DNA from: Streptomyces sp. NBC_01788 | GTDB taxonomy: Bacteria > Actinomycetota > Actinomycetes > Streptomycetales > Streptomycetaceae | Reading direction: 5' to 3' | NCBI RefSeq assembly: GCF_035917575.1 | Contig: NZ_CP109090.1 | Location: forward strand, 2,542,001 to 2,606,000 | Length of the DNA: 64,000 bases | Shown here: positions 33,220 to 41,660 of the stretch, one piece after another | Layout: each line of letters starts with the position of its first letter | Position numbering within the stretch: position 1 is the stretch's first letter | Made by a program: the position numbers and the translations under genes | The notes under the pieces: generated by a model | Seen by the model: only the letters and a program-made list of their open reading frames with translations | Databases searched by the model: none | What the model was told of the DNA's origin: nothing

Positions 33220-33618
33220 TCACCGGGTCCGCCCGGGCAGGGCTCGGCAGGCGACCAGGGCGCACACCGCCGCCAGCGGCAGCTCCGCGCAGAAGGCCAT
33301 CGCCAGGGCGGCTGCCGCCTCGCCCGCCGAGGCCGTGGTCGTGTCGAACCAGGCGTCCGCCACCAGCAGCGTCGCGGTCCCCGCGGCGGTGACGCAGCGG
33401 CGGGCGTCCGCCCGGGCCAGGAGCAGCCCCGTCACCACCAGCCCCAGTGACTCCAGCGCGTCCAGCCCCACCCACGCCGTGCTCCACCGCACCGGCCCGG
33501 AACCGCCGGGCAGGCACCCCGCCAGCACCAGCAGCCACGGGAGCAGCGCCAGGCCGGCCACCACCAGGGCCGCGCTCGCCCACCGCTGCCGCCGGCCGGA
33601 CCTGATCGCCGACCACAA
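33220..33618 (-). CDS. Small membrane protein, possibly 5'-truncated
   Basis: 132 residues from a TTG start, with four hydrophobic segments (ASAALVVAGLALLPWLLVLAGCLP, LDALESLGLVVTGLLLA, CVTAAGTATLLVADAWF, AAALAMAFCAELPLAAVCALVA) and the conserved-looking stretch WVGLDALESLGL ... LLVADAWFDTTT. I recognise this as a common Streptomyces four-helix hypothetical protein. Its first ten codons are the exact antisense of response-regulator coding sequence (33599-33618), so the natural N-terminus has probably been replaced by a deletion junction. It may be non-functional. Confidence 0.6.
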   Translation of the reverse strand: MWSAIRSGRRQRWASAALVVAGLALLPWLLVLAGCLPGGSGPVRWSTAWVGLDALESLGLVVTGLLLARADARRCVTAAGTATLLVADAWFDTTTASAGEAAAALAMAFCAELPLAAVCALVACRALPGRTR

Positions 33619-33967
33619 CCGGGGGATCGGCTACCTGCTCAAGGAGCGGGTCTCCGACGTCGAGGAGTTCGTCGCGGCGCTGCGCCGGGTGGCTGCCGGG
33701 GGCACCGCGCTCGACCCGGAGGTGGTCTCCCAGCTTCTGCTGCGCCGCCGCAGCGACCCGCTCGACCGGCTCACGCCCAGGGAGCGCGAGGTCCTCGGTC
33801 TGATGGCGGAGGGTCGATCCAACGCGGGTATCGCCGAGGCCCTGGTGGTCGGGGACAGCGCGGTGGCCAAGCACATCAACAGCATCTTCACCAAGCTCGA
33901 CCTGTCCCCGGCCGACGGCGACCACCGCCGGGTGCTGGCGGTACTGCGCTTCCTGGCCTCGGCGTGA
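33599..33967 (+). pseudogene. 5'-truncated LuxR-type response regulator
   Basis: From about 33599 the frame reads DLIADHNRGIGYLLKERVSDVEEFVAALRRVAAGG, the end of a receiver domain, then LTPREREVLGLMAEGRSNAGIAEALVV and DSAVAKHINSIFTKL, a complete LuxR helix-turn-helix. The first ~85 residues, with the phospho-accepting Asp, are missing: upstream the frame continues only as antisense of the small membrane protein gene. No proper start codon or ribosome-binding site precedes it. The likely origin is a deletion that removed the 5' ends of two divergent genes together with their promoters. The remaining DNA-binding part ends normally at TGA. Confidence 0.75.
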
Positions 33968-33977
33968 GCGGCCGCCC

Positions 33978-35912
33978 TCAGCCCAGCTTCCGGCAGTAGA
34001 GGGCGTCCGGGGTCCGGCTGGATCCCAGCCGGCCCGTGTAGGCGATTCCGGCCAGGTACTCGTCGTTCGCGCACTGTCCCTTGTAGTGGCCGTAGGCGAA
34101 GTCGCCGCCCTGGGGGGACGTGCCCCTGTTGTCGCTCCGGTCGAACCAGACGGTCCGGCCGCTCGTGCCGAGTGCTCCGGCCGGGGCCGCGGTGCACAGG
34201 GCGGCGGAGACGGCGGCGCCGCGGACGCTGTAGCCGGTGAGGAACTGGCCGTCGGCGCACTGGAGTTTGGTGTAGCCACTGGCCCAGTCCTGGCCCGGGG
34301 CGACATGGCGCTCGTCGACGACGACCTCGTGGGCGCCGGCCGGGTTCGCCAGGGGGCCGGTGGACACGTCCGCGCACAGGCCGCGGTTGCCGGTGTGGCT
34401 GAGGCCGAGGAGGCGCTGCCCGTCGGGGCAGACCGCCTTGCGGGCGCCGGGGTTCCAGTCGGGCAGGGCCCGCATCCGCCGGGAGGCGACGAAGTCGCCG
34501 TGGTCGGGGCTGAGCATCGACCAGTCGGCCACGGGGGCGACGGGGCCGGTGCGTCCCTGGGCCCGGACGAGCCGGGTCCAGGCGCCGGCCCGCCAGTCGT
34601 CGCCGTCGTAGACGCCCATGCGGTGGCCGGCCGAGTCCCAGTGCAGCAGGGCCCAGCCGTTGCCCTTGCGGTTCTCGTGCCAGCCGACGAGTGGCCAGTA
34701 CGCGAAGTCGGCGTCGGTGCGGATGAGGTCGTCGACGAAGTTCTCGAACCAGGCACGCGGTGCGGCGCCGGTCTCCTCGCGGCCGCCGACGCCGAACTCG
34801 CTGATCCAGACCGGGGCCGTGAAGTGCTGGTCCTGCTCGGCGGCCACGTAGAGCGCCTGGCGGTTCACCACGTCGGTCAGTTCGGCGGGGCCGAGGTCGC
34901 GGTAGCGGGGGTCACTGGTCTCGCCGAGCCCGGTGGCGCCGCTGTGGTTCGGGCCCGTGTAGTCGTAGAAGTGGGCCGAGTAGACGAGCTTGCCGGAGTC
35001 GACGAGTGTGTGGGAGAGGCGGCGTACGGGTTCCAGGGTGGGGCGCCCGTGCGCGAAGCCGTCGACGGGGATGCCGGTCCAGTTGATGCCCTCGACGATG
35101 ATCAGCAGGTCGGGGTCGGCCTCCGTGAGGATGCGGTCGGCGACGTGCTGCGAGGCGGCGAACCAGTCGTGGTCGTCGCCGAGGCCCCAGTTGGGGTCGT
35201 CCCAGACGCTGCGGCGCACCTCGTTGTAGAGGTCGGCGCCGACGACGCGTTTGTTGTCCTGGTAGCGGCGGGCCATGAACAGCCAGTCGTTCTCCCAGGC
35301 CCCGGTGGACCGGCTCGCGTTCCAGCGTTCGTTTCCGTCGACTCCACAGCACCAACGCGTCGTGTTGGTGTGGTTGTTGAGGATCACGGCGAGTCCGGCG
35401 TCGGTGAGTCCGCGCACCACCGCGTCGTACACCTGAAGCGGTGTCCTTCCGCGCAGCGAGGGGTTGGCGGCGACGGCGCGGTCCGTGACGGGTCGGTCGT
35501 CGTGGATCATCTCGTTGGAGAAGGGCAGCCGGATGCTGTTGATCCCGATCTCCCGGAAGCCGGAGACGATCTCGGCCACGGGGGCCCGGTCCAGGCCCAG
35601 CGGGACGCGGTCGGAGTTCTCGCCCGCGTGGTGGTTGGCGTCGTCCTCGGTGCTCCCGGAGCCGTTCCATGTGCCGCTGGCCCCGTGCCAGTTGCCCGAC
35701 CGCAGCTTGAACCGGTTCCCGTTCGCGTCGACGATCCAGCGGCCCCGCGTGCTGAGCGGCGGCGTCCAGTCCGCGGCGGTTGCGGAGGCCGCCGCAGCCT
35801 CGGCGCCGACCTCCTTCCCCACGGCGGCCGCGGGAGCGACGGGCGCCAGGGGCGCCAGGGGCGCCAGCAGGAGCACGGCGGTCAGGCCGGCCCGGCCCAG
35901 GAATCGACGCAT
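33978..35912 (-). CDS. Secreted glycoside hydrolase family 5-like enzyme with cysteine-rich C-terminal repeats
   Basis: 644 residues. A signal peptide (residues 1-30, with an APLAPLAPVAPAA stretch) precedes a GH5 (beta/alpha)8 domain: RSGNWHGASGTW, INSIRLPFSNEMI, acid/base Glu in ADLYNEVR (~229) and nucleophile Glu in APVWISEFGVGG (~371). It would hydrolyse a beta-glucan or related polysaccharide outside the cell. The last ~170 residues form three modules of one pattern (CPDGQRLLGLSHTGNRGLC, CADGQFLTGYSVRGAAVSAALC, CANDEYLAGIAYTGRLGSSRTPDALYC), likely a disulfide-linked binding region. ATG start. It is the only gene of this kind in the window and is transcribed in the same direction as the GT87-PAP2 gene. 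Confidence 0.9.
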   Translation of the reverse strand: MRRFLGRAGLTAVLLLAPLAPLAPVAPAAAVGKEVGAEAAAASATAADWTPPLSTRGRWIVDANGNRFKLRSGNWHGASGTWNGSGSTEDDANHHAGENSDRVPLGLDRAPVAEIVSGFREIGINSIRLPFSNEMIHDDRPVTDRAVAANPSLRGRTPLQVYDAVVRGLTDAGLAVILNNHTNTTRWCCGVDGNERWNASRSTGAWENDWLFMARRYQDNKRVVGADLYNEVRRSVWDDPNWGLGDDHDWFAASQHVADRILTEADPDLLIIVEGINWTGIPVDGFAHGRPTLEPVRRLSHTLVDSGKLVYSAHFYDYTGPNHSGATGLGETSDPRYRDLGPAELTDVVNRQALYVAAEQDQHFTAPVWISEFGVGGREETGAAPRAWFENFVDDLIRTDADFAYWPLVGWHENRKGNGWALLHWDSAGHRMGVYDGDDWRAGAWTRLVRAQGRTGPVAPVADWSMLSPDHGDFVASRRMRALPDWNPGARKAVCPDGQRLLGLSHTGNRGLCADVSTGPLANPAGAHEVVVDERHVAPGQDWASGYTKLQCADGQFLTGYSVRGAAVSAALCTAAPAGALGTSGRTVWFDRSDNRGTSPQGGDFAYGHYKGQCANDEYLAGIAYTGRLGSSRTPDALYCRKLG

Positions 35913-36003
35913 GGTTGACCGTCCCGAGTGACCGTGGCTGTCATGTATGCGTCAGCATGGTGGACGTTCCGGCATCAGTCCAGACCTGCCCGCCGAACCC
36001 GGG

Positions 36004-38037
36004 TCAGCGGGTGGCGAGTTCGGGTGCCGGTTGCCTCTCCGGTGCGGCGGGCTCGGCGGCCGCGCGCGGGCCGGACAGCAGGTACGTCAGCCCGAAGCCC
36101 GCGCCGACGACGATCGCGCCGCCCACCGCGTCCAGCACCCAGTGGTTACCGGTGGCGACGATGGCCGAGACCGTGAAGAGGGGGTGGAGGAGGCCCAGGG
36201 CCTTCATCCACCACTTCGGGGCGACGACCGCGATGACCACGCCGCACCACAGCGACCAGCCGAAGTGCAGGGACGGCATCGCCGCGTACTGGTTGGTCAG
36301 GGCCGTCAGGGTGCCGTAGTCCGGCTGGGAGAAGTCCTGGACGCCGTGGACCGTGTCGATGATGCCGAGGTCCGGCATCAGGCGGGGCGGGGCCAGGGGG
36401 TAGAGCCAGAAGCCGACGAGGGCGAGGAGCGTGGCGAAGCCGAGGGCCGCACGGGCCCAGCGGTAGTCGACCGGGCGGCGCCAGTACAGGACGCCGAGGA
36501 CCGTCAGCGGGACGACGAAGTGGAAGGACTCGTAGTAGAAGTCGAAGAAGTTCCGCAGCCAGTCGATCTTCACCACGGCGTGGTTGACCGCGTGCTCGAT
36601 GTCGATGTGCAGGAAGCGCTCGATGGAGAGGATCTCGTCGCCGTGCCGCTCGGCGCGGGACCGGCCGCCGGAGATGGTGCCGCCGGTCGCGGCGAGGCGG
36701 ACCTGCTGGTAGGCGGCGTAGGTGACGCGTATGAGGAGCAGTTCGAGGAGCAGGTTCGGGCGGCTGAGGACCCGGCGCAGGAAGGGCAGCAGGGGGACCC
36801 GCCGGAAGCGGGCCGGGACCGGCGGCGCGTACTGCGTGGGGACGGGCGAGGCGTAGTGCTCCGAGGCGCGGGCCAGGAACGGCACGGCCGTCGCGGTGGC
36901 GAGGGCGGCCAGCAGGACGATGTTGTCCCGCAGTGGGTACAGGACCGCCATGTGCGGCAGCATCATCGTCGCCGGCAGGGTCATGACGAGGATGACGGCG
37001 ACCGGCCAGACGTACCGGTCCGAGGCGCGGCGGCCGACCCGGCCGACGACCGCGAGCAGCACCCACAGGAGCTGGTGCTGCCAGGTGGTGGGCGACACCG
37101 CTATCGCCGCGCAGCCGGTGATCGCGACGGCGAGCAGGAGCTGGCCGTCGCGGGCGTAGCGCACGGCCCGGCGCAGGCCGAGCACGGCGACCGCCGCGCC
37201 CAGCAGCAGGAACAGGCCCACCTCCAGCGGGCCGGTCAGGCCGAGCCGGAGCAGGGCGCCGTGCAGGGACTGGTTGGCGAGGGCGTCGGCGCGGCCGCCG
37301 AGACCCACGCCCGCCATGTGGTGCACCCAGTAGGTGTGGGAGTCGTGCGCCATCGCGGCCCAGGCGAGCGCGGTGCACGCGGCGAACGTGACGGCGGTGG
37401 AGACGGCGGCCTGCCGGCGCCGGGTGAACCACAGCAGGGGCGCGAAGAGGAGCACCGCGGGCTGGAGCGCGGCCGCGAGGCCGATCAGCGCGCCGCCGGC
37501 CCGCTGTCCGCGTACGACGAAGCAGCCGAGCAGGACGAGCAGGACCGGGATGATGCTGGTCTGGCCGAGCCAGAGCGTGTTGCGCACCGGCAGCGACAGC
37601 ATGAGCAGGCTGATCGCGACGGGTGCGGCCAGCAGGGAGGTGCGGCGGCCGACGGGCTCGGGCAGGGCGCGGGCGGCGATCAGCCCGAGGGCGGCCACGA
37701 GCAGCAGCGTGCCGAAGGTCCATCCCCAGCCGAGGGCCTGCTCGGCGGCCCTGGTCAGCGGCTTGAGCACCAGACCGCCGAAGGGGGTGCCGGTGAACTG
37801 CGTCGACTCGTACAGCGACCCCTTGACGTGCAGGACGCCGTTCGGTCCGGCCCAGGTCTCCAGGTCGGTGAGCCGGCTGCCGCGCGGGGTGGTGAGGACG
37901 GCGGCCACCTGCCGTATCGCGAGGATCGCGGCGATCAGCCACAGACCCAGGCGGGTCGCGTGCAGGCGCGCCGTGGCCGGGTCCGCCGCCGCTCCGAACG
38001 CCGCCGCCGGTCCCCCACCGTGCTCCGCATTCGCCAC
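36004..38037 (-). CDS. Bifunctional GT87-type mannosyltransferase / PAP2 phosphatase fusion
   Basis: 677 residues. Residues ~25-400 form a multi-helix GT-C glycosyltransferase (GT87, like mycobacterial PimE), with the loop LTDLETWAGPNGVLHVKGSLYESTQFTGTPFGGL carrying an acidic residue near the first helix. Residues ~440-650 form a PAP2 domain of the inositol phosphorylceramide synthase (AUR1) type, with YESFHFVVPLTVLG, MPSLHFGWSLW and GNHWVLDAVGG providing the catalytic histidines. The two halves suggest stepwise building of a phosphoinositol- or polyprenol-linked mannolipid at the membrane. ATG start at 38037. Confidence 0.9.
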   Translation of the reverse strand: MANAEHGGGPAAAFGAAADPATARLHATRLGLWLIAAILAIRQVAAVLTTPRGSRLTDLETWAGPNGVLHVKGSLYESTQFTGTPFGGLVLKPLTRAAEQALGWGWTFGTLLLVAALGLIAARALPEPVGRRTSLLAAPVAISLLMLSLPVRNTLWLGQTSIIPVLLVLLGCFVVRGQRAGGALIGLAAALQPAVLLFAPLLWFTRRRQAAVSTAVTFAACTALAWAAMAHDSHTYWVHHMAGVGLGGRADALANQSLHGALLRLGLTGPLEVGLFLLLGAAVAVLGLRRAVRYARDGQLLLAVAITGCAAIAVSPTTWQHQLLWVLLAVVGRVGRRASDRYVWPVAVILVMTLPATMMLPHMAVLYPLRDNIVLLAALATATAVPFLARASEHYASPVPTQYAPPVPARFRRVPLLPFLRRVLSRPNLLLELLLIRVTYAAYQQVRLAATGGTISGGRSRAERHGDEILSIERFLHIDIEHAVNHAVVKIDWLRNFFDFYYESFHFVVPLTVLGVLYWRRPVDYRWARAALGFATLLALVGFWLYPLAPPRLMPDLGIIDTVHGVQDFSQPDYGTLTALTNQYAAMPSLHFGWSLWCGVVIAVVAPKWWMKALGLLHPLFTVSAIVATGNHWVLDAVGGAIVVGAGFGLTYLLSGPRAAAEPAAPERQPAPELATR

Positions 38038-38452
38038 GCCCCCTCGGCCTCCCGCCCGTACGTCCCGCGCTCTTCCCGCGCCGGGAACTCCTTCTCGCCG
38101 TCTCCGAGAGGCTCGCGCCTCCCCCGGAGAGGGACGCGGCTACCCCCGATTCACCTGTCGTCCGCTCGCCTTTTGTCAGGATGACGATAGTCCGCGGGGG
38201 GTTCGGTTCCCCCGGCCGGGCGCGACAAGGATCACAGTGCGGAGCGGCCGATCACGGTCCGTGCGGGGACCAAGTGCCTGGACAGCCCGCATTTAGGTGC
38301 ACTATGCACCGACGCGCGTACGGTGCGTAACGGACATCAACAGCCGTATGGTCGATTTTCGGCCTGCCCAGGTGGGCTGCATCCGGCCCCCGCGTCAGCG
38401 CCGCCGCACGGGCCGGGTCCCTGTCCCCGTCGAAAGGCAGGCGAGCGAAGCC
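38038..38452 (+). other. 415-bp divergent intergenic region
   Basis: Separates the GT87-PAP2 gene (minus) and the MFS gene (plus). Contains a perfect palindrome at 38296-38310 (listed separately). ATG codons at 38297 and 38350 are in frame with the MFS gene but precede a non-hydrophobic Arg-rich stretch; I do not treat that stretch as coding. Nothing else is recognised. Confidence 0.45.
38296..38310. promoter_or_regulatory. Palindromic operator candidate
   Basis: GGTGCA-CTA-TGCACC is a perfect inverted repeat with a three-base centre, 143 bp before the MFS start codon. It is preceded by ATTTA. Confidence 0.4.
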
Positions 38453-39814
38453 TTGTCAGCTGTCACCGTCACCGCACCCCGGCCCGTCTCTCTCACCAAG
38501 AGCCGCCACACCACCGTCACCGACCCGGTACTCGTCCGGCGCGCTGTGAGGGCCGCCGCGCTGGGCAACGCCATGGAGTGGTTCGACTTCGGTGTCTACA
38601 GCTACATCGCGGTGACGCTGGGCAAGGTCTTCTTCCCCTCAGGCAACCCGACGACGCAGTTGCTCTCCACGTTCGGCGCCTTCGCCGCGGCCTTCCTGGT
38701 CCGCCCGCTCGGCGGCATGGTCTTCGGCCCACTGGGCGACCGCATCGGCCGCCAGAAGGTGCTGGCCTTCACCATGATCATGATGGCCGTGGGCACCTTC
38801 GCCATCGGCCTGATCCCCTCCTACGCGACGATCGGCGTCGGGGCGCCGCTGCTGCTGCTCGCGGCCCGGCTGGTGCAGGGCTTCTCCACCGGCGGCGAGT
38901 ACGCGGGGGCGTCCACCTTCATCGCCGAGTTCGCCCCGGACAAGCGGCGCGGCTTCCTCGGGAGTTGGCTGGAGTTCGGCACCCTGGCCGGTTACATCGG
39001 CGGCGCGGGCCTGGTCACCCTGATGACGGCCCTGCTGTCCTCGGACCAGATGACCTCCTGGGGCTGGCGGATCCCGTTCCTGATCGCGGGCCCCATGGGC
39101 ATCATCGGCCTCTATCTGCGGATGCGCCTGGAGGAGACCCCGGCGTTCGCGGCGGAGGCCGAGAAGTGCGAGTCACGCCCGAAGGTGCCGCTGCGCGAGA
39201 TGATCGCCGGCCAGTGGAAGGCGCTGCTGCTGTGCGTGGGCCTGGTGCTGGTCTTCAACGTCACCGACTACATGCTGCTGTCGTACATGCCGAGCTATCT
39301 GACCAGCGTGCTCAAGTACGACGAGACGCACGGACTGCTCGTCGTCCTCTGCGTGATGGCCCTGATGATGATCGTCCAGCCGTTCGCGGGAGCGCTGACC
39401 GACCGCGTCGGACGCCGCCCGGTGATCGCCGCCGGCTGCGCGGGCTTCCTGTTCCTGTCGGTCCCGGCGCTGCTGCTGATCCGCCAGGGAAGCCTGGCGG
39501 CGGTCGGCCTCGGCATGGCCGCCCTGGGCCTGCTCCTGGTCTGCTTCACGGCCGCGATGCCGTCCGCCCTGCCGGCGCTGTTCCCGACCCGGGTCCGCTA
39601 CGGCTCGCTGTCGATCGGCTTCAACATCTCCGTCTCACTGTTCGGCGGGACGACCCCGCTGGTGGTCACCGCCCTGATCGGCGCGACCGGCGACCTGATG
39701 ATGCCCGCCTACTACATGATGGCGGCCTCGCTGATCGGCGGCGCGGCGGTCTGGTTCATGGCGGAGTCGGCGGGCCGTCCGCTGCCGGGCTCGGCGCCGT
39801 CGGTGGAGGCGTGA
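38453..39814 (+). CDS. MFS transporter, metabolite:H+ symporter (MHS/ProP-like)
   Basis: About 453 residues with 12 membrane helices. MHS family landmarks: GNAMEWFDFGVYSYIAVTLGKVFFP (residues ~40-64), loop GPLGDRIGRQKVL, and RLVQGFSTGGEYAGASTFIAEFAPDKRRGF. It resembles ProP and related osmolyte, citrate or shikimate symporters. I choose TTG 38453 because AAGGCAGG lies upstream and the product then has normal length; earlier in-frame ATGs (38297, 38350) would add 35-52 Arg-rich residues. A palindromic site lies upstream. Substrate not predicted beyond small organic osmolyte or acid. Confidence 0.88.
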   Translation: MSAVTVTAPRPVSLTKSRHTTVTDPVLVRRAVRAAALGNAMEWFDFGVYSYIAVTLGKVFFPSGNPTTQLLSTFGAFAAAFLVRPLGGMVFGPLGDRIGRQKVLAFTMIMMAVGTFAIGLIPSYATIGVGAPLLLLAARLVQGFSTGGEYAGASTFIAEFAPDKRRGFLGSWLEFGTLAGYIGGAGLVTLMTALLSSDQMTSWGWRIPFLIAGPMGIIGLYLRMRLEETPAFAAEAEKCESRPKVPLREMIAGQWKALLLCVGLVLVFNVTDYMLLSYMPSYLTSVLKYDETHGLLVVLCVMALMMIVQPFAGALTDRVGRRPVIAAGCAGFLFLSVPALLLIRQGSLAAVGLGMAALGLLLVCFTAAMPSALPALFPTRVRYGSLSIGFNISVSLFGGTTPLVVTALIGATGDLMMPAYYMMAASLIGGAAVWFMAESAGRPLPGSAPSVEA

Positions 39815-39877
39815 ACGCCCTGCCCGTCATTGCCTGACAGCGCCTCCGCACCCGGCTATATTCGTTAGCGCAGCTAC

Positions 39878-39890
39878 TTAGAGAATCTAA
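39878..39890. promoter_or_regulatory. Palindromic operator candidate upstream of O-methyltransferase
   Basis: TTAGA-GAA-TCTAA is a perfect inverted repeat 24 bp before the O-methyltransferase start, in a short AT-rich island (TATATT at 39858-39863 could be a -10 box). The palindrome lies just downstream of that box, a good place for a repressor. Confidence 0.5.
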
Positions 39891-39914
39891 CTAGACATAC
39901 GAAAGGCCTGGTTC

Positions 39915-40586
39915 ATGAGCCACTCGCAGCTGTGGGACGACGTGGACGACTACTTCACCACTCTGCTGTCCCCGGAGGACGAAACCCTTCAGGCCACGGT
40001 GCGTGACAGCGACGCGGAGGGCCTGCCGCACATCAACGTCACCGCGAACCAGGGCAAGCTGCTGCACCTCCTCGCCCAGGTCCAGGGCGCCCGCGCCATC
40101 CTGGAGATCGGCACGCTCGGCGGCTACAGCACCATCTGGCTGGCCCGCGCGCTGCCCGCCGACGGACGGCTGATCTCCCTTGAGTACGACCCCCGCCACG
40201 CCGACGTGGCCCGCCGCAACATCGCGCGCGCCGGCCTGGACCGGGTCGCCGAGGTGCGGGTGGGTCCCGCCCTGGAGTCGCTGCCCCAGCTCGCCGACGA
40301 GAACCCGCCGCCCTTCGACCTGGTCTTCGTCGACGCCGACAAGGCCAACAACCGGCACTACGTGGAGTGGGCCCTGCGCCTGACCCGCACCGGCAGCCTG
40401 ATCGTCCTGGACAACGTCGTACGCGGCGGCCACGTCACCGACCCCACCAGCACCGACCCGAGCGTGCTCGGCACCCGCGCCGCCCTCGAACTCATCGCCG
40501 AGCACCCCAGGCTGGACGGCACGGCGATCCAGACGGTCGGCAGCAAGGGCCACGACGGCTTCGCGCTGGCGCGGGTGCTGGAGTAG
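39915..40586 (+). CDS. O-methyltransferase (family 3, CCoAOMT-like)
   Basis: 223 residues. Motif I ILEIGTLGGYSTIWLARALPADGRLISLEYDPRHADVARRNI (~60-100), metal-binding strand FDLVFVDADKANNRHYVEWALRLTRTGSLIVLDNVVRGG with the D-N ligands of cation-dependent O-methyltransferases. It would methylate a catechol-type hydroxyl. ATG start with GAAAGG nine bases upstream. Probably a single-gene unit: palindromic operator upstream and GC-rich hairpin sequence (40587-40620) downstream. Length is normal for the family. Substrate unknown; relatives act on small phenolics or on secondary metabolites. Confidence 0.92.
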   Translation: MSHSQLWDDVDDYFTTLLSPEDETLQATVRDSDAEGLPHINVTANQGKLLHLLAQVQGARAILEIGTLGGYSTIWLARALPADGRLISLEYDPRHADVARRNIARAGLDRVAEVRVGPALESLPQLADENPPPFDLVFVDADKANNRHYVEWALRLTRTGSLIVLDNVVRGGHVTDPTSTDPSVLGTRAALELIAEHPRLDGTAIQTVGSKGHDGFALARVLE

Positions 40587-40637
40587 CGGGAGCGAACGGC
40601 CGGGGCCGCCGCTCCGCCGCCGTCACCCGGGCGGTGC

Positions 40638-41030
40638 TCATACCTCGTGGAAGAACCCGACGTTGACGCTGCGCGGACTCGTGCGGTCCTGCACGACGAT
40701 CTCGCCGGAGCCGCCCCGGGGCAGCGCGACGGTCCCGCCGTAGGCGAGCGGCTGGGTGGACTCACCGAGGGTCAGCCGGACCTCGGAGGAGGGGTCCGGC
40801 TGGGAGCCGCGCAGCCAGGTGACCTGCCAGGTCCCGTCGGCCGCGCACTGGAACTCCAGATGGACGCGGGATACGAACAGCCAGTCGTCGGGCGTCACCA
40901 GGCGGCAGACGGCCGGGTCCCGGCCCACCCGCAGCGCGGCGCCCGGCTCGCTGGGAGCGTCGGCCATGAGCATCCCGGCCGTGGCACCCGCATCCGTCCC
41001 GGAGACGGAGGCCATGGTCAGTTCGAGCAC
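40638..41030 (-). CDS. FHA-domain-like protein
   Basis: 130 residues. The segment ALRVGRDPAVCRLVTPDDWLFVSRVHLEFQCAADGTWQVTWLRGSQP has the FHA pattern (GR...SR.H.....W.V..L.S....), with the phosphothreonine-binding Arg (GRD) and SR-H residues kept. It would bind Thr-phosphorylated partners of a Ser/Thr kinase. The N in the usual final xN motif is replaced by GSQP, so binding may be altered. Start GTG 41028-41030 with AGGGAG seven bases upstream; longer readings run across other genes. The C-terminal RTSPRSVNVGFFHEV is conserved-looking. Confidence 0.75.
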   Translation of the reverse strand: MLELTMASVSGTDAGATAGMLMADAPSEPGAALRVGRDPAVCRLVTPDDWLFVSRVHLEFQCAADGTWQVTWLRGSQPDPSSEVRLTLGESTQPLAYGGTVALPRGGSGEIVVQDRTSPRSVNVGFFHEV

Positions 41031-41130
41031 GTCGGTTCTCCCTGTGGCGTCTTTCGCGCGGTGGCCGGATTGCCTGACCGCCGCCGAATGATAAAACGCC
41101 AGGCGGGGCCACGTCCGGCACAATGGGCCC

Positions 41131-41535
41131 ATGACCGAGCGAAAGCCACCCGGTGTTCCGTTCGAGTCCTGGGTCGACAAGCAGATCCGTGACGCGCAGC
41201 GGCGCGGCGAGTTCGACCGCTTGCCGGGCGCGGGCGAGCCGCTGCCGGACGACATGACGTACGACGAGCTGTGGTGGGTCAAGCGGAAGATGGCCCGCGA
41301 GGGCCTGTCCTGCCTGCCACCGACGCTCGCGCTGCGCAAGCAGGCCGAGGACGCGCTCGCGGCGGCGCTCGCGGCCCCCTCGGAGCGGATCGTCCGTGCC
41401 GTCATCGCGGACATCAACACCAAGATCCTCGACATGATGCTGAAGCCGCCGCCGGGCCCGCCGCTGGGCCTGAAGCGGTACGACGTCGAGGAGGTCGTCC
41501 AGGAGTGGCGGACGCGGCGCGCGGCGGCCGAGTAG
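41131..41535 (+). CDS. DUF1992 (DnaJ-subfamily C28-like) protein
   Basis: 134 residues. The DUF1992 signature is clear: VDKQIRDAQRRGEFDRLPGAGEPLPDD at residues 15-41, then a helical region WWVKRKMAREGLSCLPPTLALRKQAEDAL and a C-terminal YDVEEVVQEWRTRRAAAE. This family is found next to or within J-domain proteins in eukaryotes; bacterial members are small and uncharacterised. ATG start. It stands alone, with 100 bp upstream shared with the divergent FHA gene. Highly charged and likely cytosolic. Confidence 0.93.
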   Translation: MTERKPPGVPFESWVDKQIRDAQRRGEFDRLPGAGEPLPDDMTYDELWWVKRKMAREGLSCLPPTLALRKQAEDALAAALAAPSERIVRAVIADINTKILDMMLKPPPGPPLGLKRYDVEEVVQEWRTRRAAAE

Positions 41536-41549
41536 ACCCTGACGGCGAA

Positions 41550-41603
41550 GTGGGCCCGAACGGCCGGGTGGGCCCGGACGGCCGAGTGGGCCCGAGCGGC
41601 CGA
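41550..41603 (+). repeat. Three tandem 18-bp units
   Basis: gtgggcccgNNcggccgN is present three times at 41550-41567, 41568-41585 and 41586-41603 in the spacer after the DUF1992 gene. No gene is supported in the 125-bp spacer. Confidence 0.9.
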
Positions 41604-41660
41604 GTTCTCCGTCCGGTGCGTGCTTAACCGGTTGCGCCCGCCCCCCACCGCGTCCCCACA

